DNA of 64,000 bases from assembly GCA_030248065.1 (NCBI GenBank), contig JASAMV010002688.1, positions 62,001 to 126,000 of the forward strand, in the 5' to 3' direction. Position numbers and translations under genes: made by a program. Positions 22,417-33,483 of the stretch are shown one piece after another. The notes below the pieces were generated by a model that saw only the letters and a list, made by a program, of their open reading frames with translations, did not search any database and was not told the origin of the DNA. The stretch comes from Rhynchonema sp. JSB1_4 (Eukaryota > Nematoda > Chromadorea > Monhysterida > Xyalidae). The first letter of the stretch is position 1; every line of letters begins with the position of its first letter.

Positions 22417-23746
22417 ACATACAGAGTTGGATGGAGTTCTCGATTATGCGTGCGTGCAATCATTGCATACACAACCAAACAGTGGTCAAAGGGATTTCCC
22501 TGCTTCAACGTTCGATTGTTCATGTATGTTCAAGTTTTATACAGTGAAAAATGCATGTTCAAGTTTTATACAGTGAAAAATGCATGTTCAAGTTTTATAT
22601 AGTGAAATGTTTTGATGAAGTGCACACGAAAGGAGGTGCAAGCAAAAGCAGCACGCGTGATCGAGATCGAGAATTCTGACCGTTGTTGGATGGTTGATGT
22701 TCATACACATACACAAGTTCCTGACTGCTTTGTAACCCAAATCCTTGTTTTTTCGTGGGCACAATAAATAATAGAAGTTGCTGAACCTTCTGATGAAACC
22801 ATTACGGTGCTTCGCTGTGATATGCCATTGCCCTGCTATTTTTGTCTTAATGTGCTGCAATTAGGCTTGAGATCAATCACAAAAGTACCATTTTGAGATT
22901 ATTCGATTGCGGTCGAAAATTGATTTTCAATCTGATCGAACTCTCAAATCTGCTTCAACCGAACTCTTGTTTTCGAACTTCTCAAAGAAATTTCAATTTA
23001 TTTTCCTTCTTTTGATTCAATGGATCTCAGTTTTCGTTCACAAATTCAGACATTACCTTCACTTTTCCTTTCTCTGATTATCACTACCATTGTATAGCAA
23101 GCTGGTACCTCAGATCAATCGCTAACGGGGGACTGCATCCATTTTTGTAACGTTTTTGTGATCAAAAAAGATCGATCAAACTCATTTTTGAGGTTCGATG
23201 CGCTCGAAAATATGACCTTTACTTCGTTCAATTTTTCGATCGCGAGCGCGATCAAAAAAAATTAGTCAGATAATCGATTGAATCGAATATTAATACCAAG
23301 TCTAGCCCGCAGGCCAACCAATGTATTTGTGCAGTTCTTAATTTATTGGTACAAATTGTTTGTAATTCTGATAACTTTTCATGTGTTTATGCCTCTCTTT
23401 CCTCGCTGATTTCTGCGCGTATAAAGTCCACATGGTGAGCCTCAGTTTGGTAGCCAGTCTGTCGTTCGCACAAACTTTTTTCGTGGTGAACGCGGGCCCG
23501 ATTCTGTCACCAAGTTGAGCAGATGCAAACAAAAGTCAATGACACACAAAGCTGGTTTGATTTTGTAATTTGTTTATGCCAATCTATCTATATTTAATTA
23601 ATTTGATTTTGCAATTTATTTATGCCAATCTGTATATATATTTCAATTATGCTGTCCTTTTCGTTTCTGGTTGATGTAATTTCTTCCTTATTTCTCGACG
23701 CCAAACTCGCGCTAAATTACTTTACTCGGTAACAGTTCAGCTGTCA
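22417..23746. other. Intergenic AT-rich sequence
   Basis: No gene recognised. A ~25-bp unit, GTTCAAGTTTTATACAGTGA, is repeated three times in tandem at 22525-22605. An AATAAATAATA stretch at about 22764 could serve polyadenylation of the upstream gene. The remainder, to 23746, shows nothing I can name. Confidence 0.5.
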
Positions 23747-23748
23747 TA

Positions 23749-23951
23749 CAGTTCCGGGTGCAATTCTAGGCTGAAAGTTGAAGTCGCGTGCACGCGACTT
23801 CCTAGTGCTAAAACATAGGGAGCGCACGCCAGCGCACGCGCAAAACTTCGCGTGCACGCGAAGTTACTTCGACTTTTGCCTATACTTTGCACTGTTTCGC
23901 ACGCGCGTGCACGCGACTTCAACTTTCAGCCTAGAATTGCACCCGGTACTG
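23749..23951. mobile_element. Tc1/mariner-type miniature element
   Basis: A 203-bp palindromic element starts CAGTTCCGGGTGCAATTCTA and ends with the near-perfect complement ending GCACCCGGTACTG, flanked by TA on both sides (23747-23748 and 23952-23953). CAGT tips with a TA duplication are the Tc1/mariner signature. The inverted repeats run about 45 bp inward, through GGCTGAAAGTTGAAGTCGCG, and the middle is filled by smaller CGCGTGCACGCG palindromes. It is non-coding and can fold into a long hairpin. Confidence 0.8.
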
Positions 23952-24756
23952 TAATTTGTTTTGTATTTCCCCCACCTTCCTTGTTCGACTAGCTGTTTGT
24001 CTTGTCACGAGCTTTCCCTGTTCCCATGTTGCTATCCCAGTTCTTAGTTCTTAATAACACGCATTGGTCTTATGTATGTATCGCAGCTTATTTGCCTGAA
24101 CCATCGTGAGTTTATTTGCCGTTTACCTAGTCGTCTGTTACTTTGGTTGCAGCACCGATAATGATGCGAAATAAAATATTGAAAGCAGCAGCTGCGTGAC
24201 GGCAGTGTTTTTGGATTTATAGTTTCAGAAGGCTTCTTTCCAATGAAAATATCAATGAAAAAAGGGCGTTGATAAGTTTTCTGTTGACCGATTTTTTCGT
24301 TATAAGCTTTGGTTCAGCAACGTTTCCACTTCGCCGGGGCTCTAACTGAATTTGTTTTTTGTCAGAGGGTCCATTTTCCACCTAGTGTAAAATTGGAGTG
24401 AATAACGGTATCGGACCAAATCACTGCTTTCAGGTCTGGGGTATATACGAACAAATGAATGTCCACCCATTCAAGTGTGTGTGGGGGAGGAACATGAGGC
24501 CCTTGCGAATGTGGGCACTAGGCCTACTAGGCACAAGATGTCTCCAAACAACGCAGCTTGGACCTGCTCTCGCAGCGCAGCGGGTGTCTCATGCACGTGA
24601 AAGTGTTTCCAGCAAGCCGCGTCAGGTGCCGTTTTCCTTCGCAACCAAATCACCGTGTGTCGGCAGATGTTTCAAGATTGGGGACAGCGCTAGAGATTCC
24701 CCTGAATCAGCAAGGTGGCCGATTTGATAACGGTCTTGTATGGGTCCGTCTTGCAA

Positions 24757-25235
24757 GATCAACCACTGTATATGCCCAAATCGGTCCGTTCCTGGCTCAA
24801 TGGAGACATGTACATTGGGCGAAATTATGTGATCATGTGATCGGTCTTCCGAGACCGGACAGATCCCCAAGTTTGATATTTCGCCCCTTACATGACGAAG
24901 CATAGTACCTAACGGACAGTTCAGTTCCACACAGTATGCCAGTAACGTATCATATTCGGTCGCACACAACTGACCAACAATGACATACATCTGACAGGAA
25001 AACTGCTATGGATACAAAAGTAGCCCCTGATTCACGCTTTCTTACCGGTGCTGGGTCCACTTGTTGAGTCGTTTCAAAACGGTGATTCATGATCAAGACA
25101 CGACTGCATGAAACAGCTGAAAAATCGCCTCACAGGTCACAGATTATTTGTTACGTTCTGTACGCGTGTGTTGCAATAGTATTTCTTCGCATTACCATGC
25201 TGCAACTGTAGAAAGTCACCTACTTATATACTTTC
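24757..25235 (+). repeat. ~480-bp dispersed repeat, copy 1
   Basis: This stretch reappears in the same orientation at 30581-31090 with frequent small differences. Shared landmarks are CCCAAATCGGTCCGTTCC, GATCGGTCTTCCGAGACCGG, AACTGCTATGGATACAAAA and GGGTCC-CTTGTTGA. No open frame is conserved between the two copies, so it is a non-coding mobile or satellite-derived unit. Confidence 0.75.
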
Positions 25236-25289
25236 AACTTTTTGTCTGAGAAGAAGTTGCTAATTTTGTCGATGTCAGTCTGCAGACAT

Positions 25290-25445
25290 TGTGAGAGCAC
25301 ACGCGGGAGCGGATTAGCGGGTTAGCGGGCGGGGAACTTCGCTCGCCCGCTAACCCGCAACCCGCTAATTCGCTTTTTAGGTTGTGAGAGCAAAAAGCGG
25401 GCGCATCTCGCCCGCTAATCCGCTAACCCGCGTGCTATGTGAGAC
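25290..25445. repeat. GC-rich palindromic element built of GCGGGTTAGCGG units
   Basis: The sequence folds back on itself: GCGGATTAGCGGGTTAGCGG on one side, CCCGCTAATCCGCTAACCCG on the other, and an internal inverted pair around 25340-25370. The outer parts GAGAGCACACGCGGG and CCCGCGTGCTATGTGAG are also near-complementary. It is non-coding and probably a miniature inverted-repeat element. Confidence 0.65.
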
Positions 25446-25504
25446 CGGCCTAAATGGGGGTCAGTGCCAGTGCCAGTGGACGCTTGTAATGGGTGGAGTT
25501 ATAC

Positions 25505-25895
25505 GTACAATATCAGCTTTGTACAGTCCAGCCACGAACTCATGAGACGACTTATTTTGAAGTTGATCTGAACGGATCCCATAATGTTCCGGTTCCACGT
25601 ATTTTGGAAATGAAAGAAAGAGAAACGCATGTATTTTTTAAAAACACGCTCTCCACCTCGGTGCGTGAATTCCCTTTTGACTCCCAAAACATTTGTGTGT
25701 TGAACGACGTTGCTGTTTGCCAGTTTGCGTAAGCACGCAACAAATTGAGGTCAGCCAGCTGGAACTTGTCATCATGTCTCTCGGCCCAATCTCTTTCTTT
25801 TGTTTGCGAAAACCCGTGTAGCCGGCGCATTTTTGAATCTGGCCAAGCAAGCTTTAAAAGGAGTCGTCTCATGAGCACGTGGCTGGAGTATACGT
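25505..25895. repeat. ~390-bp palindromic element, copy 1
   Basis: Both ends carry complementary sequence: AGTCCAGCCACGAACTCATG near the left end and CATGAGCACGTGGCTGGA near the right. A second copy at 58145-58515 lies in the opposite orientation. It shares internal landmarks such as GAACTTGTCA, CCCAATCTCTTTCTTTTG and ACATTTGTGTGTTGAA. There is no conserved protein frame. The palindrome makes the element look similar in either orientation. Confidence 0.75.
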
Positions 25896-26441
25896 CGATT
25901 CGTTCCATTTTGACGCCGTCTGCTATTTATATAACATCAATCAGTCCACCCATAATCATTAAAGGGTCTCCGCCATATATATTCGACCAAAACCAATCTC
26001 AATGAAACTTGGCACGGTGACTGGATTTGGTCCAAAAAACTCACGGCCAAGCCAAGAGCAAGACCTGAAACCAGGGCATTAATATTAGTAAGTGGTATTC
26101 TCAGGATTACCACTGCAATTTACATTTCGTGTACATTACGTCGTCCTTTTTTGAAATGATAATAAACGTCCATTCAGCGTCCAAAGTCAGAGGCCGCTTG
26201 ATCCGGTCATAATTTTACAATAAATTTTATTTTCTCGATTGCAATTTTCGTTATTGCGATTCATGACAGCAGCGCCAAAACAGGACCAAAACGGTCGTCC
26301 GATTTTCACCGCGTGGCACTTTTTCGAGGCGTGGCACGATTACTGTACCTGCCACGCCAGCCAATTTGCCATTTCTTTCTTCATTTTGTGCCACGTGCTA
26401 CCGTATCCCAGTCGTGGAACTACCGTAACCCATCAGATGGG

Positions 26442-26449
26442 TATATAAG
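26442..26449 (+). promoter_or_regulatory. TATA box of the small secreted-protein gene
   Basis: TATATAAG preceded by GG gives a strong core-promoter match. It lies about 95 bp upstream of the ATG at 26539, which places transcription start near 26470 and leaves a 5' leader of ~65-70 bases. Twice upstream, at about 26308 and 26340, the sequence repeats GTGGCAC, a possible factor site. This is the only convincing TATA promoter noticed in the window. Confidence 0.6.
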
Positions 26450-26538
26450 CGATGGCATTTCCATCAAATCATTCATTTCTTCTTCATTCGCGACATCTAA
26501 AGCTTCGAACTTCGTCAACGTCAGTAGTCGAGTTCATC

Positions 26539-27321
26539 ATGAAAATCATCATCATCTCCGTGATCGTCCTTGCGGCAGCTGCAATCATGTCGTCCAAGGT
26601 GTGTGGTGGTTACGAACTCAAACTCACGGAAAACGCCACCGAAAACGTCACGAACACGTGCAAACCAGCGAACGGCTGGAAGAAAAAATACAGGAAGGTG
26701 AGAACTGGCTTCTTTACGCACTTTAATCCTATTTCATTTGTGGGGATTTAAATCTTCAAACAATCAATCAGGGAATGTAAAGAATAGTTCCACTCTGCAG
26801 CTGGCATCATCGCGGTGACAAGCGCAAAAGGGCTGAAAATGGCGTGGTCAAGGTCGAGGTACTGCCAAGCGGTTGTCATCAGTGGGGTATGTTCTCTTGT
26901 TTCATGCTTTTTTTGTTCTGTTCCTAAATGACGTAACTTAACGGCTTCACAAATATTCAGCTGCGTGTTCTTGAGATGGGAGTCTACCCCTTGACTGGTT
27001 GGGTGCCGCACACTTGTCACCGCTATGTACGAGTGCATGATGGTGTGCACATGATCTCCATGGGATTCGCCCTGTGGGGAGAGTGAGTAACCAGCTTTAT
27101 TGATTATCCATTCTTCTGCAAACCTTGATGTTCAATTTTGCAGTCGTGCTCGCTTCCCAGTGGCTGAGATCGACCAGCAACCGCTGCTGATGCGGATCTT
27201 AGCCAAATGGACGGTCTACCACCGCGCCGCGTGGATGCCGCTCCTGAATCGCTTTGGACGACACGCAAACTGGACGATCCTGCTATTGTACCTGACGACG
27301 CTGTACATTCTGGAAGATTGA
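26539..27321 (+). CDS. Small secreted protein, function unknown (four exons)
   Basis: Exon 1 (26539-26697) encodes a classic signal peptide, MKIIIISVIVLAAAAIM. A segment with two N-glycosylation sites (NAT, NVT) follows. Exon 3 (26961-27082) encodes LRVLEMGVYPLTGWVPHTC, and exon 4 (27144-27321) encodes RARFPVAEIDQQPLLMRIL and ends ILED. Exon 2 is the weak point. A phase-consistent model is 26788-26858/26886, but the most protein-like frame there (WHHRGDKRKRAENGVVKVE) would need a different donor in exon 1 or a frameshift. The total is roughly 185 residues. I recognise no family. A strong TATA box lies upstream, and the codons and composition look like an expressed secreted product. Confidence 0.65.
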
Positions 27322-27816
27322 AAAGAAGAAAATTTTGTACATTTTTGTGACCATTAGCTTCGAAGTTTATTGTGCTAGTTGGCCATGTGAATAGTATTTC
27401 TCTTTCGTTTTTTTAACGTTTCTTGCTGGTTCAGGGCTGCCCATTTTCGTTGCTTTCGCGCTTTTCGAATCTTTGTGTGGTGCAAAAACCTATCACGATT
27501 TTTTTACTTCTTGGAATTTGTTCGACGATAGTGGCATCAGAAACTATCCGTGACATGTAGTTCAAGCCTCGTCTAATCTATCTTCCATGGCATTTTTCAA
27601 CGACATCGTTTCTTGGCCGCTTGCTCATTGTGGATGTGTAATTAAAAATATATTGGATCATTTATGACATAAAGTCGAAAACAGCCCAAAATGTAATCAT
27701 CCATATTTGATCGTGCTGTCGGTTACCGCTTGCCAATCGCAGTCTGTTGCGTTGCGATTTACTTGTGCGCTTCGCGCACGTGCATAATTCTGTCTGATAT
27801 TTCAAACGTGCCGACC
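27322..27816. other. Spacer
   Basis: AT-rich, presumably the 3' end of the secreted-protein gene followed by the promoter region of the aminotransferase-like gene. No feature recognised. Confidence 0.5.
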
Positions 27817-29224
27817 ATGCAAATTCAGGCAAAACACGGCATGGATAGGCAATTCGGTGAGTGTTTCACTGAAACATCACCGGCGGCGTCGAACGGTGGA
27901 CAAAAGTCGCGAACGGCGACCGACGCGAACAAACTTTGTGACTATGTGCGAAGTCAGGTGATCGGTGCTGACACGGTGTTTGCGTCACCATTTGGAAAGA
28001 GGAAAGGTTAGGCCATTGCAATTCGTACCAATGATTTTGTCCCTGAAAAAATAGGGGTTAGCCACATTGTTTCCATTGAAAAAAAGCCCGGCTTTCTCTG
28101 AAAGCATCAGTCACCACATAACAGCATTGAGGCTGCTGCAACAGCTCGTGCTTATTTGGGGCTGTTTATTGCATCTATGACTTATTTTACAAATTACGTA
28201 TATTTTGTGAATGTCTGGGTCGAAATTAAAATTGACGTTAGAATGAAATCTTTCTCCTTGATTTCAGCGTTCTATTGCGACTACACAGCTTCGAGTCGGT
28301 GCGTGAAATGTTGTTTCTTTCAACTTTTCTGAAATAAAAAAATGACAATGCCTATTTATGACAATCGCTGACGCATTTCAGCGCGTTGCACTGTATCGAG
28401 CGATACATTCACAGCGACGTGCTGCCATTCTATGCAAACACACACTCGTCGGCGACAGTGACCGCTGAACAATCAACGTTGTATCTGCACGAAGCTCGGT
28501 TAGTTGAACAGGGCACATTGCAAAATTGGGCCGTTTGCATTGTTATCATGCCCATTTTTCAAACAGTTGAATCAATTACGCGAAGTCGCACCTCGAAGTA
28601 GACCACAATTACTGTGCAAATGAGCCACAGTGACGTTTCTCCGAAAGCCTTATCAACTTCAAAAGCCAAACTGAGTTTTTAAATTTTGTTTAATTATTGT
28701 TGTTTTTTTTAATTGTTTTTTTTAAATTAAAATTTAAATTTTTAAACTTAATTTTTTTATTGAGTCGTATTCTGTGCTTGAGTTGGCGCACTAGTTTCCA
28801 TTAACGTCAAAAAAAGTAGTGAAAGATTGTCAAACCGGTGAAGTGCTGCTTGCATCTGCTGCCTGATCAACAAGGTTTTACGCTGGTCAAACTAATACAC
28901 GTCAACGGTGCCAACAGTCAATTGTGGAAGCGAAGGTTTGTGTTGCGCTGGTCGTTATCGATTGATTGATTGCATTGCAGTTCGACACTGCGCAACGCTG
29001 TGCACGCATCTGAGCACGACGCAGTGTTGTTGGTGGGCAATGGGTGCACATCGGCAGTGCATGTGTTGGTGAATGCTATCAGGAGGATGGACACTCAAAT
29101 TGTGGCGTTCATTGGACCACACGAACACCACTCGAATATGTTGCCATGGAGGGAACTCGCTTTAACGGTTGTCTCATCGGGCTGTGTGTTTGTGCAAAGT
29201 GCATCTGACAGTCAAATACAGTAA
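27817..29224 (+). pseudogene. Class V aminotransferase (cysteine desulfurase-like), 3' half missing
   Basis: Exons 27817-28006, 28268-28298, 28382-28498 and 28981-29224 join in phase to 193 codons before a stop. The conserved run is clear: FASPFGKRKAFYCDYTASSR, then VLPFYANTHSSATVTAEQST, then RNAVHASEHDAVLLVGNG and IGPHEHHSNMLPWREL. This is the N-terminal part of the PLP-dependent fold. The family continues for several hundred residues and carries its Schiff-base lysine further on. Here the reading stops just after LPWREL. The next 1.9 kb are repeats, and a different gene starts at 31146. A donor (ACG|GTTGTC) at 29169 suggests splicing to exons that are no longer present. A truncated gene or an assembly rearrangement is the likely explanation. 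Confidence 0.7.
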
Positions 29225-29259
29225 CTGTTGATAAGAGAGTGAATTTTGTGTCGAGTAGG

Positions 29260-29353
29260 TTGCCTGATCTGTAAAGCGCACGGAGCGCGCAGCCCAGTTC
29301 ATTGTCAACTGCTGGGCTACAAACACCGTTTATTCGCTTTGTCGATCAGGCAA
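29260..29353. repeat. ~100-bp terminal-inverted-repeat element, copy 2
   Basis: Starts TTGCCTGATCTGTAAAGCGC and ends GCTTTGTCGATCAGGCAA, related to the copies at 4699-4797 and 58017-58113. The inner part also pairs (AGCCCAG with CTGGGCT). Confidence 0.55.
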
Positions 29354-29394
29354 TGCGTTGGTAAAAACGCATCTATTGCAGGTCGTATCAATTC

Positions 29395-30575
29395 GTGCAT
29401 TAGGGCCCGCGTGCATTAGGGCCCACGTGCATTAGGGCCCACGTGCATTAGGGCCCACGTGCATTAGGGCCCGCGTGCATTAGGGCCCATGTTTCATTAG
29501 GGCCCATGTTGCATCAGGGCCCAGCGCTCATTAGGGCCCAGCGTGCATTAGGGCCCAGCGTGCATTAGGGCCCACGGGCATTAGGGCCCGCGTGCATTAG
29601 GGCCCGCGTGCATTAGGGCCCACCGTGCATTAGGGCCCACCGTGCATTAGGGCCCACCGTGCATTAGGGCCCACCGTGCATTAAGGCCCACCATGCATTA
29701 GGGCCCAGCGTGAATTAGGGCCCACGGTCCATTAGTCCTTTACACGAGCTAAGTAGTGTGAAACATCACTTACAATGCACAATGCAAGACATTCAAGGAA
29801 CTTTGTGTTTTAGCCTCAGCATGAAACATCGCCGGTAATACAGTTGCTTTACACCCGAAAATATTGCAATGTCTGCACAGATGTTTCTTCCACGCGTGTG
29901 GCTGGAAATATGGCAATGGCCCTAATGCACGGTGGGCCCTAATTCACGCTGGGCCCTAATGCGGTGTTGGTTTGTGAGAGGACTGACATTTCTGCACGAC
30001 ATCACAACCTCCTGGCACCAACCGCTCAATCCGTAACGAACCTACTGTACATGATTTGTTGAATTGATCTGCTGTTTTGATAGCGGGAAAGAACCACCAT
30101 GTTGCAAAGTGTGCATAAATAAGGCTGTCATCATAAATGTGCAGGACATAAACGCGGCCCACACTGTCGAACCCGTTATCTGTCAGTCGCTCTGAAGCGT
30201 CCCGTCCCGTAAGTGATGTTTCACACTACTTAGCTCGTGTAAAGGACTAATGGACCGTGGGCCCTAATTCACGCTGGGCCCTAATGCACGGTGGGCCCTA
30301 ATGCACGGTGGGCCCTAATGCACGGTGGGCCCTAATGCACGGTGGGCCCTAATGCACGCTGGGCCCTAATGCACGCTGGGCCTTAATGAGCGCTGGGCCC
30401 TGATGCAACATGGGCCCTAATGAAACATGGGCCCTAATGCACGTGGGCCCTAATGCACGTGGGCCCTAATGCACGTGGGCCCTAATGCACGCGGGCCCTA
30501 ATGCACGCGGGCCCTAATGTAGCGTGGGCCCTAATGCACGCTGGGCCCTGATGCACGCTGGGCCCTAAAAGCACG
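29395..30575. repeat. Large fold-back element with GTGCATTAGGGCCCAC arrays
   Basis: Left arm 29395-29772 holds about 21 tandem units of GTGCATTAGGGCCCAC and variants. Right arm 30210-30575 is its inverted copy, again about 20 units. The inner edges match through TCCTTTACACGAGCTAAGTA and its complement, ending in TGAAACATCACTTA and TAAGTGATGTTTCA. The 437-bp loop (29773-30209) is unique except for three stray units at 29922-29964. A DNA or RNA copy would form a hairpin of about 370 bp. No coding frame or flanking duplication was seen. Confidence 0.85.
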
Positions 30576-30580
30576 GAACC

Positions 30581-31090
30581 GATCAACCACATACCCAAAT
30601 CGGTCCGTTCCTGCTCTGCGAAACGTACGTTACGTGCATATATAATACATACATTGTGCGAAACTATATGTGATCGGTCTTCCGAGACCGGATGGATCCC
30701 TAAGTTTGATTTCGTCCTTTACATGACGGAGCATGTATTGTATGTATAATACCTAATGGGCAGTTAATTCCACACGGTATGCCAGTGACGTATATTCGCT
30801 CGCACACAGCTGACTGACATTGACACAATTCTGACATGAAGAAAACTGCTATGGATACAAAAACAGCCCCTGATTCACACTTTCTTTGCAGTGCCGGGTC
30901 CCCTTGTTGAATCGTTTCAAAACGCTGATTCATGAACAAGACAGGCGGCATGAAAAAGCTGAAAATTCCCTCACAGATCATTTGTACGTGCTTGTACGCG
31001 TGTGTTGCAACCCTAGCTCTATTTATTCTCGAGTTTTTTATATTATATACCATGCTGCAACTTCTAGAAAGTGACCTATAGTTTTCAGTT
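30581..31090 (+). repeat. ~500-bp dispersed repeat, copy 2
   Basis: Direct-orientation relative of 24757-25235; see landmarks there. It abuts the right end of the fold-back element and ends about 55 bp before the start codon of the next gene, so it may supply that gene's promoter. Confidence 0.75.
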
Positions 31091-31145
31091 TTCAATCGCC
31101 TATTGGAAATTCCGGTGCACCCTGCATCAATAGTACATACACATT

Positions 31146-32486
31146 ATGACGAGAAACGACATGGTCCACAGGCACTATTCAACTAACGATTTGCTGAAAC
31201 ATCAGAAACAGATTTCGGACGCCATTGAAACATCGTCACATGACTGTGCCTCGAAACATGTGTTGTATCTGTGGGTAATGACACTTGTGCAACTGTTTGC
31301 TGCATTCGTGCTCATAGCAGCTGCTATAGTCAGGTTAGAATGTTAGAATTAGTCCAAGAAATTCATTGTTTGTAAATAATCGCAGTTTGACTTCGCGGTT
31401 TGAGCACCGCTGTCACCGCTGTTTGTTTTCTGTGTACAAGAATATTTGGAGAGTATTCAGGAGTCGAACCAGTCAAAATATTCATTGGCGCAGTTCGGAA
31501 ATCATTGTTATTTTTTAATTTTTATAAAAAAATCACAGAGTGCTGCTTCAGATTTGGTGTGCTTAGCTGTGCGCCTTTTAACCCCAAAACATATCAAGAA
31601 AGATACCTGGTTAGTTCTCAACAGCAACCGTTGCGACTTTCAGCCACGCAGAGTTCGCCGTGATACTGGGCGTGTACCAATGTTTCACTGGCTGTTTTGG
31701 CATTCTGGCCACGCTCAAATTCCCGCACGTCAATGGTCCGATGGTTGCGTACTTTGCTTTTCTCAATCTTGGTCCAGTGCTTTCGCTGGTCGCTGCGGTT
31801 TTGCCCGATTCAGGCTGGAAAGTGGTCTTATTGGCGGTGCTCTCAGGTGAGTTCAGTTTCACACTAGGATTAAATTAAACTGTTAAAAAAAGTTAAATTC
31901 TAACCGGACAGGGGCCACCGTTTCGGAGGGAAAAAGGACCCCCAAATCTCCGGATTTTCACTCATACAATTCAGAAGTCAAAAAACCGCGCGCTTCGAGC
32001 GCATTGTTATTATACGTTGTGTTTTGTTTTGGTATAAAAAGCGCGGAATTCTAAACAAGCACAAGATAAAATTGACTTTCCAAAAAGGGAACAATCACTG
32101 GATAAAATTGACTTTTTGGATTTGGCCCCTCCCTTGGCCAAGAGCTGGATCCGCAACTGTACAAGTCAGACCAGGTTTCCTGCGACCACACACTTTTCGT
32201 GTAGCACGATTTGGCAAACTTTTTGAGAACTGCAGATTTACAATTAAAAAATCACCAAAGATCAATCAACTTTAGCATCCCCAATGACACGATTATCCTG
32301 TCGTTTTGCCCTCTAATTTCAGGTTCCCTGCAAATCATCAGTGCTTCGTTGATCGTGTCCCTGTGGGGTGGTTGTGGTGGTCGAGACCAATCGACATGCA
32401 CAAATAGCAGTGTCGCAGACGGGTCCGATGACAGCTCGGTGTCCTACCACGTACGACGTCGTCCAACCGACACTGATTTTATATGA
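31146..32486 (+). CDS. Four-transmembrane protein, family unknown (three exons)
   Basis: Exons 31146-31333, 31644-31846 and 32323-32486 join in phase to 184 residues. The predicted order is: a polar N-terminus with HRHYSTNDLLKHQKQISDAI, TM1 LWVMTLVQLFAAFVLIAAAI, TM2 FAVILGVYQCFTGCFGILAT, TM3 VAYFAFLNLGPVLSLVAAVL and TM4 VVLLAVLSGSLQIISASLIV. A polar tail with TCTNSS, DGSDDSS and YHVRRRPTDTDFI follows. Size and helix count resemble tetraspan proteins, but I see no CCG or claudin signature. Both termini would be cytoplasmic if it is a tetraspan. Three TGAAACAT motifs fall inside its coding exons. Confidence 0.75.
31905..32160 (+). repeat. ~250-300-bp dispersed repeat, copy 1 (intron 2 of the four-TM gene)
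   Basis: Related in the same orientation to 41780-42085. Shared elements are GGGGYCACCRTTTCGG, CCMAAATC, TTCARAAGTCAAAAA and ACAAGCACAA, then a GACTTT/AATTTGG end near GGYCCCTC. It is diverged and non-coding. Confidence 0.55.
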
Positions 32487-33483
32487 GTATTAAAGGGAAC
32501 AAAAGTTCCATCACTGCTTGATTGCTGTTTCAACCAGATGAGAGCGGGCATATAGTACGGTTGTATGTAGCTTTTGTCCAATTGTCCAGATGCGTCACTA
32601 ACAGGAGAACTGTCACGTCATACCATCCACTATCTTACATAACCTCGTAGGGTAATTATTGTGCGCTGCATATTTTTGTATAATTCTGACTTGAACTTGC
32701 CTGAGCAAAATAGCACATGCGTGAGTTCATTCTTTTTTGCAGTTCTCTTTTTACAAAAATCAGGCATGCCATCCACAAATGAACGTTTTTGGACCAAAAC
32801 CAAGCAAATGTTTGTTTGTCACATTGTGCGCTTCACTGCGCTTTTCTGAAACATGTCTTGCCACTGATAAAACAGCGATGAAAAACCTTGTCTGATTCTG
32901 CGGTTTCAGCCAGTACTGTTTTGTGATTGGGTGCATTTGTTGCACGAACTTTGGGCACCGATTATCCTATATGTGCACCTCGCCAACGTCCCCAACCACG
33001 ATTTTTATTTCCACGACCCATTAGTTGACCACCGCTGTTTTATCCGGTCACTATTCACGCCCCGCTGGATTGCATGATAAGCGGCCATGATGTACACCAA
33101 ACAAGAACAACTACAAAGTTGACAATAGCCGCGTGTACCAAGAAGCAGCGGTGCAGAAGCAATGGTTCTAATGAAGTATGCATGGAATTCCCACATTGAC
33201 CGCGCTCACAACAAACTGCACAGTTCGCGCAGCCTCTTTTGATCATTTGTCACATAACAGAGCTTGCGCAAGTGCAGCACGATAGTAAACTTATTGTCTT
33301 GGTACTGCTGCTCGTACAACTGTTCCGTATACCAGCACGGGTTACTTGCTGGTGCAGCATGTAGAGTCTAATTTCAACAGACCATGGTGTCAAAATGAAG
33401 CAGCTGCCAAGTATACCTTACTATGTACTTTTGTAAACCCCGTTTATCACCGATATGTAACCGATGCCATTTGAGTGGAAGTA
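32487..33483. other. Spacer
   Basis: No gene recognised between the four-TM gene and the next single-pass membrane gene; unique sequence with no obvious repeats. Confidence 0.5.

Noticed and set aside
29395..30575. CRISPR-like look of regularly repeated 16-mers
   Set aside because: The units are back to back with no spacers of constant length, the two arrays are inverted copies of each other, there are no cas genes, and the genome is eukaryotic.
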